Below are positions 34,109 to 43,062 of a stretch of 64,000 nt of DNA, piece by piece. The DNA lies in assembly GCA_030427805.1 (NCBI GenBank), contig JAUICP010000006.1, positions 1 through 64,000 of the forward strand. The letters run 5' to 3'. The stretch's first letter is position 1. Each line of letters opens with the position of its first letter. This DNA is from Bdellovibrionia bacterium. GTDB lineage: Bacteria; Bdellovibrionota; Bdellovibrionia; Bdellovibrionales; JAGQZY01. The position numbers were made by a program, and so were the translations under genes. The notes below the pieces were generated by a model. The model was not told the origin of the DNA. It saw only the letters and a program-made list of their open reading frames with translations, and made no database searches.

Positions 34109-34720
34109 GGCGTGGTTGCATTATCTAACGATGATTTTTGCGACCAGACAGTAATAACAAAAAGTCTAGGTTTTGAAACCATTTTTTTGAAAACATTTTG
34201 AGAAAGCAAATCGTATTAAGTACTTGCACGGCAAGCCCTTACACTCCACTCTTCAAAGAAATAATTTAGCGCTATACCACCCCCTTAGGAATTGGCTGGA
34301 GCCCCCTCCTACAAAGGCTTTCAGATACCTCAATCACCTCAATAAATTTAGTTGAGTTCCGGCCGTGAAGCCCTGTGTGGCTCGGCTTAAGAAGTTGACC
34401 AAATGCACAAGAGCTTCGGAATAGGGCTAACCATAGCCCTATTTAATAGATGGGAGTGACTTATTTACCACACTAAGAGGGACTCCTCCCAAAGGCCTTA
34501 TGACAGAGGTTTTCCTTAATACGTGAACTTCGCTCTTAATTGAAGAGCACTCGCTAAGGCTTTCGTTAAGAAATCTTTAAGAGAGCGCCGAGCTCCCCCA
34601 ATAAGGTAAGTAAAGGCTGAAACCAAATAAACCTTGCAGATCCAGCAATTCTTATTTGAAATCAAACCTCCTAAGTAATTTTGTTTAATGAAATCTATTT
34701 CCATCAAGGAAGGGGGGAAT
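34109..34720. other. About 600-base non-coding region with several hairpins
   Basis: No supported gene. It separates the divergent act operon and porin gene, so it must carry both promoters. Several compact hairpins follow each other on the plus strand: GCCG..AGCC / GGCT..CGGC near 34362-34386, a perfect ten-pair stem at 34420-34443, GGGAGT/ACTCCTCCC at 34451-34490, and GCTCTT/AAGAGC at about 34531-34548. This density suggests an expressed small RNA or a long structured 5' leader. No known riboswitch class or 6S RNA was recognised. Confidence 0.5.
34420..34443. other. Perfect ten-pair hairpin in the act/porin intergenic region
   Basis: AATAGGGCTA pairs exactly with TAGCCCTATT around the loop ACCA. 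No T tract follows on either strand, so it is a structured RNA element or protein site rather than an intrinsic terminator. Confidence 0.7.
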
Positions 34721-35896
34721 GTGAGAGTTCTTCTACTTACAATACTCGCATCACTAACCTACTCCGTTTCGGCATTGGCCCAGGACATGAATACTTCTGT
34801 TTACGGATACGTTGAAGGTTACGCAGAAAAAGTTGATACACAACCAGAGGTCCTAGCGGGCGGAGCTATCGGAGATAAAGAAAACGTCGTCGAATACGAT
34901 GTCCCTTCAATCCACCTCCTCGTACAAAGTACCATTGGTAAAAACAAGGCCTTTTTGAATCTTGATGGCGGTGGCGGTGGAACCGTCGGCGTGGCCAATG
35001 CTTGGGTAGAACGGTCCCTTGTCGAAGAGTACCTAAACTTTCGTTTCGGTAAAATGTATCGACCTTTTGGTTTGTACAATGAAATTCTCGATGCAACTCC
35101 AACCTATATCGGGATCGAAGCCCCCGAACTCTTCGATGGCGACCATCTCTTGCTGACTCGTGAAACAAACCTTATGCTTCACGGTCGCCATGACCTCGGT
35201 GATGGGAACTACATCAACTATGCATTGACCACCGGTAATGACCAACGCATGAGCGATGAACTCCCCCTTGGTGGAGACCTTAATTACACAATGGGTTCTA
35301 AGATTAAGACCGGTGTTTCCTTCTATACATCAGGTGGCCCTGCAAAGCCAATCAGCGGCGGCGGTGTACTCCCCTGGATGAGCTCTGATAACTTCACTGT
35401 TTTTGGCGGCTACTTTCAATTCACCGACGATGTTTGGACGGTTCAGGCGGCCTACTATACTTCTGATCACAAAGCGACTCGAGATGTGGCGGCGGTGACG
35501 GCACTCTGTACAAAGAATGAACTCAATACAGCCCAGAGAACTCGATTCAATTGTGGCGGAACAATTAACGAAGACGGCGATTACGAGGTTTCAACCTATT
35601 ACACGCGAATTGGTTATACAATCGATCTCGGTGGACTTGCGGCGATTACTCCTTACTTTCAGTACGATGTCTATGAGAACCCCGAAGTGATTTACAATAA
35701 AGATGATGGTGGAGATGCCGAAGCCGGTCTCGCTGATGACGGAATGTTTACCAAGTTAACACTCGGAACAGTTTATCGCCCCCTACCGACTATTGCCATG
35801 AAACTCGATTACTCTCAGCACTTACAAGAGGCTGGCGGTAAGGCCGACAACTACGGTGAAATTCGCTTTTCATTTTCATACCTATTTAGACTTTAA
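34721..35896 (+). CDS. Outer-membrane porin-like beta-barrel protein
   Basis: A signal peptide (cleavage near ALA) precedes about 370 residues of alternating aromatic/hydrophobic beta strands, ending in FSFSYLFRL with the C-terminal aromatic-rich strand of outer-membrane barrels. NAWVERSL.., NFRFGKMYRPFGLYNE resembles phosphate- and anion-selective porin families (OprP/OprO-like). GTG at 34721 with AAGGAAGGGGGG just before it is preferred over ATG at 34688, which lacks a binding site and would extend the signal peptide oddly. It is 18 bases ahead of a phosphate-binding-like gene, which fits an anion uptake role, but the substrate is inferred from that context. Confidence 0.8.
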   Translation: MRVLLLTILASLTYSVSALAQDMNTSVYGYVEGYAEKVDTQPEVLAGGAIGDKENVVEYDVPSIHLLVQSTIGKNKAFLNLDGGGGGTVGVANAWVERSLVEEYLNFRFGKMYRPFGLYNEILDATPTYIGIEAPELFDGDHLLLTRETNLMLHGRHDLGDGNYINYALTTGNDQRMSDELPLGGDLNYTMGSKIKTGVSFYTSGGPAKPISGGGVLPWMSSDNFTVFGGYFQFTDDVWTVQAAYYTSDHKATRDVAAVTALCTKNELNTAQRTRFNCGGTINEDGDYEVSTYYTRIGYTIDLGGLAAITPYFQYDVYENPEVIYNKDDGGDAEAGLADDGMFTKLTLGTVYRPLPTIAMKLDYSQHLQEAGGKADNYGEIRFSFSYLFRL

Positions 35897-35914
35897 GACA
35901 CGAAGGAGTAAGAA

Positions 35915-36346
35915 ATGTATTTTAAATTAATAACTAGTTTATTTGTTCTCTTTTTCTCCTTCGGAGCCTTTGCTGCGGATTACGTTGTCATTGTTAACAG
36001 TGGTACGGGTGTCAGCTCAGCATCGAAATCCGATGTGAAATCATTTTTTATTGGTAACAGTAAAAAAGTTGCCGGCAAAAATATGACTGGAGCTTTTTTA
36101 AAAGGCGATTCTTCGGCGGCGAAATCATTTTTTGCCGAAGTCGTTGGAATGACTCCTCCAAAGTTTGAACTCATGTGGGTTAAAAAAGAACTTTCTGGAG
36201 CCGGAGTTGGACCAAAAAAGAAAAGCTCTTCCACTGAAATGATTAACTTTGTTGCGGGCAAATCAAATGGCATCGGTTTTATTGAGTCGAGTGCAAAAGC
36301 CGAAGCTGAAGGTAACTCTTCGGTTACAATCCTCAACCTCAACTAG
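35915..36346 (+). CDS. Short PstS-like periplasmic phosphate-binding-type protein
   Basis: A 143-residue secreted protein (signal peptide cleavage after AFA, about residue 20). The mature part (YVVIVNSGTGVSSASKSDVKSFFIGN) matches the single-lobe PBP-like domain found in phosphate ABC transporter substrate-binding homologues, where the same place reads D(I/V)xxIFxGK. It is half the length of a true PstS and no permease or ATPase genes are adjacent, so it probably is not part of a Pst transporter. AAGGAG precedes the ATG. Cotranscribed with the porin and closed by a terminator. Such pairs may bind phosphate or another anion passing the porin. Confidence 0.72.
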   Translation: MYFKLITSLFVLFFSFGAFAADYVVIVNSGTGVSSASKSDVKSFFIGNSKKVAGKNMTGAFLKGDSSAAKSFFAEVVGMTPPKFELMWVKKELSGAGVGPKKKSSSTEMINFVAGKSNGIGFIESSAKAEAEGNSSVTILNLN

Positions 36347-36366
36347 TGATTCGTTTGCATAAATTC

Positions 36367-36395
36367 AAAAAGCGCCCACGAGGGCGCTTTTTTTT
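36367..36395 (+). terminator. Terminator after the phosphate-binding-like gene
   Basis: AAAAGCGCCC pairs with GGGCGCTTTT around ACGA and is followed by further T residues, 20 bases after the stop. It lies only 14 bases before the next gene's GTG, so that gene has read-through expression or a start-proximal promoter. Confidence 0.88.
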
Positions 36396-36408
36396 GAAAG
36401 GAACTCCA

Positions 36409-36846
36409 GTGAAACTACTTTTACTCTTTATTCTTCTAAACCTTCCTCTCGTCGCCCAAGCCAAGAAACAAAGTATCGAATTGAACTTTGAACTGAGTCA
36501 CAATAAAAAAGCTCCCATTAAATTCAAGGTCATTACACGAGCAGGCCAAGAAGCCCAGATCAGTAATCATCTCCGCGGTGTCGAGGAGACGCGAATAACA
36601 GCAACACCAACCGTCGATAAAAAGGGCCACCTCACATTAGATATGGCCGTTTTTAAAAGCTTCAAAGGGATTCCTGTAATCAATGCAAAACCAAAAATTA
36701 AAACTCTTTTTGGGCAAACAGCCAGTATTGAGCAATACGATGAGGAGACCGGAGAGGGTTATAGCCTTAAAGTGATCGCCTATGAGAAATCAGCGACTCC
36801 GGCTAAGGACAATACCAGCAAAAATCGAATGGAAATAAAGAATTAA
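36409..36846 (+). CDS. Small secreted beta-rich protein, secretin-domain-like
   Basis: The preferred GTG at 36409 follows AAAGGAA and gives a 145-residue protein with a clean signal peptide (cleavage after AQA). The open frame starts further up at 36346, but that part encodes a terminator hairpin. The mature protein is beta-rich: ITATPTVDKKGHLTLDM and PKIKTLFGQTASIEQY resemble the C-terminal strands of secretin domains (xPxxxTxxGQxAxI). It is too short to be a secretin. Function unknown, perhaps an envelope accessory factor. Confidence 0.65.
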   Translation: MKLLLLFILLNLPLVAQAKKQSIELNFELSHNKKAPIKFKVITRAGQEAQISNHLRGVEETRITATPTVDKKGHLTLDMAVFKSFKGIPVINAKPKIKTLFGQTASIEQYDEETGEGYSLKVIAYEKSATPAKDNTSKNRMEIKN

Positions 36847-36859
36847 ATCATTGAACTAT

Positions 36860-36893
36860 GCAAAGAGGTTTCCATAAACCTCTTTGCTTTTTT
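36860..36893 (+). terminator. Terminator between convergent genes
   Basis: GCAAAGAGGTTT pairs perfectly with AAACCTCTTTGC around the loop CCAT, with a T6 run following. The 3' ends of the upstream plus-strand gene and of the ccsA-like minus-strand gene meet here. Confidence 0.9.
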
Positions 36894-36896
36894 ACA

Positions 36897-38708
36897 CTAA
36901 GCAGAAGCTTTTCCTTTGCGCCCCACGAAGTAATGAATAAAAGCCGCGTAAACCACATAGATAAAGAAGATTCCACAAAAACCGGCAACCCACTCAACTC
37001 CACCGGCTCCAAAACCGTAGGAATGAAGACCCGCGCCAAGTACAAAGTTCACTCCATACCAGGCCATAATCACTAAATTGAAAGTAATAATTGAAAAGGC
37101 GAGCATTCCGAAGTTTCGAACCCAACCAACGAGGCGGCCGTGAAGGACGGCCAAGTAACCCATAAGGGCAATAAATGCCCAGGTCTCTTTGGGGTCCCAA
37201 CCCCAAAATCGCCCCCAAGAATAGTCAGCCCAAACTCCACCAAGAATGGTTCCCGCTGCTAACAACACAACACCAATTTGGATATTTCTATAGCAAGCTT
37301 GAGCCATGTGCTTTACTTTTTCAGAGGACTCACCCTCACCCTTGATAATATACCAAAGTCCGACAGCCCCCAATATTGAAGCCAAAAAGAGAGGAGCATA
37401 GCTCAAGGTAATTGTAAGGACGTGTACAGTCAGCCACATGTTACTACGTAAAACGGGCTCAAGGGGCTGAAGACTTTTATCGAGCATGACCGGAGCATTA
37501 TCAGCAACGATCATGCAGATCACACCAACGATTCCACCGGCCATCAACAGATACCCTTTCTTGCGGAACCATTCAAAAAACATTGCAAAGGCCACGGCAC
37601 CCCAAGCGACCCAAATCACGGTCTCATACATATTTGAAACCGGAGGTCGGCCTGTGAGTACAACTCGAAGGTACATTCCGTATGTATGGATGATTAAACC
37701 ACCAAACATCGCCACAAACGAGGCCACATACATAGATTTCCATGATGTTTGCCAGGCCACCAATCCGAGCAAAGCGCCAATAAGGTAAATAATCCACGAC
37801 CACTGGAAGGGATGAAATCCGTTATAAAAAACTTCTGTATTGATTTTCTTCTCGCTCGGATAAACTTCTGGATTACTTTTCTGCGCGACCTTTTTAAAGT
37901 CGTCGAGAGCCTCTTTTAGTGACACTCCAGGAGAACCTGCAGCAGCCATTGTGCTAAGAAGACCACCGCCGTGGGCCGACTTGAACTTATCAGTTGGCTT
38001 GGGCTCACCGTCTTCATCCATTTCACTGGCGGCAGCTGAATCACCACCGCTTTCCTCACCTTCGCTCGCAGGCATTCGGTCTGCATCGGGGGTATTCGTC
38101 GATCCCGTCATTTGACCCGAAAGTGCGGCGGCAAATGAGCGGCTAACAATGATAAACTTATCTCGCAACTCACCTTCCAATTGATTGATTTCAAGCCAGG
38201 CATCTCCATTGGGATGTCCCTTAGGAGCTGGAGCCACTCTCAGCGCCCCCATTCTAACGGCATGAAACGTAAGAAGCTGATTTTCTAAACGCTGTACTGC
38301 CTGAAAATATGGAGTGAGCTTTTCGTTATTTCGGCGCATTTCGCCAAGTTCGCGCAACACTAAATCGGTTCTCGGGTTACGAATGAGCTCATCCGGAGAA
38401 AAATACTTTCGATCCCCTTCAATCTTAAGGGCTTTCTTCATTCCTTTGTGATCAACTCGAACAAACTTACGTCCTTGCCAAAGCTGAGGTGCCATTAACC
38501 ATGTTGTAACGATATCAACTGCCGGCTTGCCTTCGTAGTGTGACTTTCCCCAGACCAACTGTAGAGTTTCCCTGGCAAAAGTATCATAGGGTTTCACTCG
38601 ACCGGCATCCTGTATAGGCAGATACTTTAGGGCGTCAGTTCCCTTTTCTTTAGCATGAAGGGAAGGACTTAAAGACATTAACAATAATAGGGCTAAAATA
38701 CGAATCAT
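36897..38708 (-). CDS. ccsA: Cytochrome c biogenesis protein, CcsA/ResC-like (heme handling)
   Basis: A 603-residue protein. After a signal-like N-terminus, residues 20-270 form a periplasmic domain with an acidic Ser-rich segment. The C-terminal half is a multi-helix CcmC/CcsA-family domain with the heme-binding WGxxWGWDPKET motif (WGRFWGWDPKETW) and conserved His residues (NMWLTVHVLTITLSYAP). It should export and present heme in system II cytochrome c maturation together with the ResB-like protein encoded just upstream. It overlaps resB by four bases (ATGA). The nearby act operon, with six heme c sites, needs this system. Confidence 0.9.
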   Translation of the reverse strand: MIRILALLLLMSLSPSLHAKEKGTDALKYLPIQDAGRVKPYDTFARETLQLVWGKSHYEGKPAVDIVTTWLMAPQLWQGRKFVRVDHKGMKKALKIEGDRKYFSPDELIRNPRTDLVLRELGEMRRNNEKLTPYFQAVQRLENQLLTFHAVRMGALRVAPAPKGHPNGDAWLEINQLEGELRDKFIIVSRSFAAALSGQMTGSTNTPDADRMPASEGEESGGDSAAASEMDEDGEPKPTDKFKSAHGGGLLSTMAAAGSPGVSLKEALDDFKKVAQKSNPEVYPSEKKINTEVFYNGFHPFQWSWIIYLIGALLGLVAWQTSWKSMYVASFVAMFGGLIIHTYGMYLRVVLTGRPPVSNMYETVIWVAWGAVAFAMFFEWFRKKGYLLMAGGIVGVICMIVADNAPVMLDKSLQPLEPVLRSNMWLTVHVLTITLSYAPLFLASILGAVGLWYIIKGEGESSEKVKHMAQACYRNIQIGVVLLAAGTILGGVWADYSWGRFWGWDPKETWAFIALMGYLAVLHGRLVGWVRNFGMLAFSIITFNLVIMAWYGVNFVLGAGLHSYGFGAGGVEWVAGFCGIFFIYVVYAAFIHYFVGRKGKASA

Positions 38709-40267
38709 GAAACATCCTTAGTGGTGGTCATAGGTTTTCGCTTTCTACCTTTCATATAAAACAAATGGATGGCTCCCAAACAAATAAGGAGAGAGCCAAG
38801 GTACTTTAAAAAGCGTCCCGGGTCGCGATTCACCGATAGAATCGACGCTGTTGGGTTCCCCATATTATCTTGCTCAAACGAAGCCTGATAAAATGTAAAC
38901 CCCCTCATTTTTAAAGGGTTATTCATTGAAATCAATACATCTCTAAATCCCTCTTTCTTCTTTTTTTGCGCATTAATCATCGCCATGTGAGAGTTGGGCA
39001 TAGTTTCTAGGGTTTTCTTCTCTTCCTCATTAAGGTCATCCGATTCCAGCAAGCTCGACTTACTAATATTCTGTTTTTCAAGGGCTCGCTTCTCCTCTTC
39101 ACTCACAGGCACCTCGACAATACTTTCATAGGATGCCGCTCGCATAGTCCCTTGATACCTAGGAACTTTAAATTCTTTAAGTTTCATTTCAAAACCTAAA
39201 GGGGCATACACATTTCCGTACCGAAGCAAATAAACTGTATTGTTAGTGAAAAAGCGAACGGGGCTATTCAAACCGAGCCAGCGCTCTTCATCATTAAATT
39301 GAACTTTTACAGCCGAAGTCGACAAGGGCCCTGGGCGTTTTATGGGCACGTAAGACACTTTGTTTTTCGCCTGTGGGTGATACTTTAAAAGACGGAACTT
39401 TAAATTCATCCACCCCGTCTCAACCGTATCGCCGGGCTCAATAACTCCCGTCTTTGGCTGATTTGGGTTGCGCATCGTTTGAATATGATAGGTCATCTTT
39501 GTTTTGTCTTTTTTGTCGGGTCGGAGGAGTATGTAGTTTCCCGGTCCCGGAGGAATATCTCTCGTCGTGAGAATAACCTGGGCTGGCCCCAGTTCCTCGA
39601 CTGCAGTTCTTCGTCCGCCACTGGCCATTAACCAGTTGCTCACGTTTACTCTTTCATTTTGAATCTGAAAACGGACTGCTGGTCCATCTGCCGCATTTTC
39701 TGAAGCTTCTATTTTTACGTCTCTTAAGGCGTATGGGTGATAATCGAGAACTTTGATGGTTTGACCGCCGGCCGAATAATCTTTGATGTTGTCTGGCCCA
39801 GGGCGATCCGTCAAAAACTGCACTGGTTCTGCAGGACTCAATCTGCGAAAAGAAAGTCCATCGAGAGAACTCCAGACTTCAAACACTTCATCCGTAAGCC
39901 AAATGTTTTTTTCTTTTTCACCAATGGCAAAACGAATGGACCCATCGATACCGTAGTAGCGAGTCAACAAGGATCCCAAAAGCAATACGATAATACCGAT
40001 GTGGGCCATTAGAAAACCAGAATGTCGTGGCTTCCATGGCCAACGATCGACCATGACCGCAATGAGGTTGACACACAACAAGCCTAAAATTGTGTAGCTC
40101 CACCATGAGTGGTACACGAGAGTTTGGGCAGTCCTTGCATCGTACATCGATTCAACAATGGTACCGTAGGCACTCATAAAGCCAATTCCAATGAGAACAA
40201 TCACTGCTAATTTTATAGATGAGAGAAATTTACCAAATTTATGTAAGATCGATTTCTGTTTTGCCAT
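38705..40267 (-). CDS. resB: Cytochrome c biogenesis protein, ResB/Ccs1-like
   Basis: A 520-residue protein with membrane helices near the N-terminus (SIKLAVIVLIGIGFMSAYGTIVES, YTILGLLCVNLIAVMVDRWPWKP, FLMAHIGIIVLLLGSLL), a long periplasmic domain and one C-terminal helix. The motif LxxxxxGxxxxYGTIVES and the late GFTFYQASFEQD segment are typical of ResB/Ccs1, the partner of CcsA in system II cytochrome c synthesis, which delivers reduced heme and apocytochrome. First gene of the pair. Confidence 0.92.
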   Translation of the reverse strand: MAKQKSILHKFGKFLSSIKLAVIVLIGIGFMSAYGTIVESMYDARTAQTLVYHSWWSYTILGLLCVNLIAVMVDRWPWKPRHSGFLMAHIGIIVLLLGSLLTRYYGIDGSIRFAIGEKEKNIWLTDEVFEVWSSLDGLSFRRLSPAEPVQFLTDRPGPDNIKDYSAGGQTIKVLDYHPYALRDVKIEASENAADGPAVRFQIQNERVNVSNWLMASGGRRTAVEELGPAQVILTTRDIPPGPGNYILLRPDKKDKTKMTYHIQTMRNPNQPKTGVIEPGDTVETGWMNLKFRLLKYHPQAKNKVSYVPIKRPGPLSTSAVKVQFNDEERWLGLNSPVRFFTNNTVYLLRYGNVYAPLGFEMKLKEFKVPRYQGTMRAASYESIVEVPVSEEEKRALEKQNISKSSLLESDDLNEEEKKTLETMPNSHMAMINAQKKKKEGFRDVLISMNNPLKMRGFTFYQASFEQDNMGNPTASILSVNRDPGRFLKYLGSLLICLGAIHLFYMKGRKRKPMTTTKDVS

Positions 40268-40446
40268 TCAATGTCTTGCTTTAAAAAATTGTGTTTCTGC
40301 TAATATGATGTAGTGCCTATCATCCTATTGTACAATTCTTTTCGGGTCGATTAAATCCCTGAAATCTTATCCGATTTAAGCAAACAGCGCCTTTGACTTA
40401 TACACTGCAAAAGGGCCAGGTAAAATATGTAAAAAGAAGTCCCATC

Positions 40447-41259
40447 TCAATCTGAAACACCGGGAAGCTGACTGATTCCCGACTTAATTTCCTTAAGAGC
40501 ACGGCAAAGGGCCTCACTTAACTGATCGGCGCGCTCCGGAATGATCGCTTTTGTTTCTTCATTCATATAGAGTTTGCGATTCAACTCCACTTGAATCGTA
40601 TTTTGTCCCAACTCTGGGTGGCCGTAGGTCTGCGTAATCCCTCCCCCGATGTAGGGCCAGTTAAGACGAACTTCAAAGCCCTGATTCTTATAGGCATTAA
40701 CAACGAGGTCTCGGTACTCGGGCATACAACTCTTATCGGGACCATCAGAAATCACTACTTCGGCTCGCTTTTCACCATAATCTTTATGCAGCCGAGTCCC
40801 CTCTGAGGGCATACTGTGGGCATCTAATTGAAAGACATGAGCAAAGCCCTGGGCCTTAAACTCTTCGAATTTTTGTTTAAGGCTGTCGTGAAATGGCTGG
40901 TAATAGTCTTTGACCAATTTTTGATGCAACTCCAAGGACATGGGCTCGCCAATCAGTTTTTCGCCAAAGGTGGTTACCGACCAATGCAGCCCCTTGGGGT
41001 GAGTTCCGCTGGGGTTTGAGGAATCTTGCACCGAGTCACAATCCACCTCATGGGGTTCGCGATTGAGATCAATCACATAGCGGTGCCACTTCGTGACGAT
41101 AGCTGGCAATTTTAAATCGTCGATCGCCTTTTTATACAAACGATCCACAAAACGATCCACATCTCGCATGAGATGAGCTTCGTCGAGCCCTTTCAACCAT
41201 GTGACTTCTTGGGGTATTTCTTCTCCGGAATGGGGAATACTTATAAAAAATGGAGTCAT
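40447..41259 (-). CDS. N-formylglutamate amidohydrolase family protein
   Basis: A 270-residue protein. PFFISIPHSGEEIP at the start, DVDRFVDRLY, ATPxV-like KWHRYVIDLNRxP and FQLDAHSMPSEGTR are the metal-binding and active-site segments of the N-formylglutamate amidohydrolase (HutG/FGase) fold, and GGGITQTYGHPELGQNTIQVELNRKLYM near the end completes the match. Family members cleave N-formyl-glutamate or related N-acylated amino acids. No histidine-degradation genes are nearby, so the substrate is open. GAGGGGGAG before the ATG at 41259 sets the start. Confidence 0.88.
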   Translation of the reverse strand: MTPFFISIPHSGEEIPQEVTWLKGLDEAHLMRDVDRFVDRLYKKAIDDLKLPAIVTKWHRYVIDLNREPHEVDCDSVQDSSNPSGTHPKGLHWSVTTFGEKLIGEPMSLELHQKLVKDYYQPFHDSLKQKFEEFKAQGFAHVFQLDAHSMPSEGTRLHKDYGEKRAEVVISDGPDKSCMPEYRDLVVNAYKNQGFEVRLNWPYIGGGITQTYGHPELGQNTIQVELNRKLYMNEETKAIIPERADQLSEALCRALKEIKSGISQLPGVSD

Positions 41260-41365
41260 TACTCCCCCTCGACCAACGAGTAAAATGAAATGCCGACTCG
41301 GCATTTAGTGACTTTCTACAGGATTTTTATACAATCAAAGACCAATCTCAAGCAAGGGGATATAA

Positions 41366-41950
41366 ATGAGCTCAAAGATATACACTGGTGGTGGAGACAA
41401 AGGTACAACCTCTCTTGTCGATGGATCGCGAATTTCAAAATCGAGTTTGCGCCTAAAGACCTATGGCACGATCGACGAACTAAATAGTAATATCGGCTTT
41501 CTTTTAGCCGTATTGGAAGATCATGGAAACAAAGAGCTTTTCACTCCTGATATTAAATTTCTTTTTTCAGTGCAAAATGACCTTTTCGTAATCGGCAGCC
41601 ATCTCGCCTGTGAAGATGATAGCTCCAAAGAAAAGCTTCCCGAGTTCTCCACTTCCAGGATTGAGGGAATCGAAAAACAAATTGATCACCTTGCAAACCT
41701 CCTCCCCGAAGTTACCGAGTTTATCCTTCCGGGTGGCACAGTCCCAGCAGCGGCAGCCCATATCTGTAGGACTCTATGCCGCCGCACCGAACGCTTGGTT
41801 GTCGGACTTCACGAGGAATCTAAGTTTGATAACAGTTTTATAATCTATTTTAATAGACTCAGTGATTACCTCTATACTTTCGCTCGCTATATCAATCATC
41901 AAATGAGTCACAAAGAAATGGTTTGGAAGAAGCCAGAAGCTGGTGAATGA
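41366..41950 (+). CDS. pduO: Cob(I)alamin adenosyltransferase, PduO type
   Basis: Transfers the adenosyl group of ATP to cob(I)alamin to make coenzyme B12. The 194-residue protein starts IYTGGGDKGTTSLVDGSR, the ATP-binding signature, followed by KTYGTIDELNS and, near the end, RTLCRRTERLV and FNRLSDYLYTFARY, all PduO/ATR family hallmarks. GGGGATATAA precedes the ATG. It overlaps the downstream GNAT-like gene by four bases. No adenosylcobalamin-dependent enzyme is visible in the window. Confidence 0.95.
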   Translation: MSSKIYTGGGDKGTTSLVDGSRISKSSLRLKTYGTIDELNSNIGFLLAVLEDHGNKELFTPDIKFLFSVQNDLFVIGSHLACEDDSSKEKLPEFSTSRIEGIEKQIDHLANLLPEVTEFILPGGTVPAAAAHICRTLCRRTERLVVGLHEESKFDNSFIIYFNRLSDYLYTFARYINHQMSHKEMVWKKPEAGE

Positions 41951-43062
41951 GACTTTGTCGTGCTGAAGAAAAAGACAGCGAAAAGCTAAAAGAGTTTTTT
42001 AGCGAACAAAAAGTTCCCGGTGTGATCACCTATTCAGTGGATCGACATGGTAGCTTTTTCGACAAGTATCGACTCCAATCTGACGATTTTGTGACCTTCA
42101 TGATGGTCGATCATAATGAGCAAATTCAAGGTGTCGCCACTCTCGTATTTCGCAAGGCCCGACTCAATCAAGTCGAACAAGTTGTCGCCTACGCCATGGA
42201 CCTGCGAATTACTAAGAGCAGAAAAGCCGTAATGCTTTGGACACAACTTTTCCTCGATGCCTTTTACCAAGAAGCCAAAGAACGAGAGAGTATTTATACG
42301 TTCTCAGTCATCGAAAGGACTGAGAGTGCTGCCTACAACGCACTGATTCGGCCTCGGCAATCTCGTCGAAAGCTTCCACGCTACTATCTGTTTAGACAAT
42401 TTTATGCCGTCAGTATTCACGGCAAATGGCCCCTCCTCGGTGAAGAACCTATTACATCTTTGACCATCAGAAACGCCGATATCAACGATGCTGAAGAGAT
42501 TCACAGTTATCTTGAGGCGCAAAAAGAGGGCAAAACCTTGTCGTTCCCCTTGAGCTTCGAAGAGTTCATCCACCGAATCAAAAATTGGCGGGGCCTCGAC
42601 TGGAGCGATTTTATTATCGCAAAAGACGCCGACGGGAATATTTGTGGGTGCGTGGCTCCATGGGAATCGGAGCACATTCAAACCTACAAAATCCATGAAT
42701 ATTCGGGAAGAAGCCACTTGCTCTACCAGGGATTGATCTATGCAAGTCTTCTTGGCTTTGCCAATAAGTTGCCTTCAGTCGGAGACGCCATAGAACCTGT
42801 GATCTTGACTCACCTTGCGGCCGACAATCCCGATATCTTTCATGCTTTACTCGAAAATTGCTATCAGAAGCTCAACGATCGACAATTTTTACTCTATGGA
42901 ACTTTTAAAGGTGATTACAACCTACGACCACCACGGTCCTATATTTTCGCGCAAATACCCTATGGACTCTACTCGGTCCTTCGGCCCCAGCAAAACTTCC
43001 CAGACTTTCTAAGGCCTAACCCCTGGTCACCAGCTCCAGATTTAGAACTCGCAGAAATTTAA
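41947..43062 (+). CDS. Two-domain GNAT-like acyltransferase, unknown substrate
   Basis: A 371-residue protein that appears to contain two acetyltransferase-like halves. The first (residues 1-165) begins with MRLCRAEEKDSEKLKEFF and has a QGVATLVFRKARL strand; the second (about 175-340) begins SLTIRNADINDAEEIHSYL and has CGCVAPWE. The layout N-terminal strand, D-A-x-x-I helix and later strand is GNAT-like, but the usual acetyl-CoA loop (Q/RxxGxG/A) is not clear in either half, so activity is uncertain. Translated from an ATGA overlap with pduO. The 3' end overlaps the convergent FabD-like gene by four bases. Confidence 0.68.
   Translation: MRLCRAEEKDSEKLKEFFSEQKVPGVITYSVDRHGSFFDKYRLQSDDFVTFMMVDHNEQIQGVATLVFRKARLNQVEQVVAYAMDLRITKSRKAVMLWTQLFLDAFYQEAKERESIYTFSVIERTESAAYNALIRPRQSRRKLPRYYLFRQFYAVSIHGKWPLLGEEPITSLTIRNADINDAEEIHSYLEAQKEGKTLSFPLSFEEFIHRIKNWRGLDWSDFIIAKDADGNICGCVAPWESEHIQTYKIHEYSGRSHLLYQGLIYASLLGFANKLPSVGDAIEPVILTHLAADNPDIFHALLENCYQKLNDRQFLLYGTFKGDYNLRPPRSYIFAQIPYGLYSVLRPQQNFPDFLRPNPWSPAPDLELAEI

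Noticed and set aside
34109-34720. 6S RNA or known riboswitch
   Set aside because: No matching consensus of 6S, SAM, cobalamin or c-di-GMP classes was seen; only generic hairpins can be supported.
36346-36408. N-terminal extension of the small secreted protein
   Set aside because: This stretch encodes a terminator and lacks a binding site; the GTG at 36409 gives a clean signal peptide.
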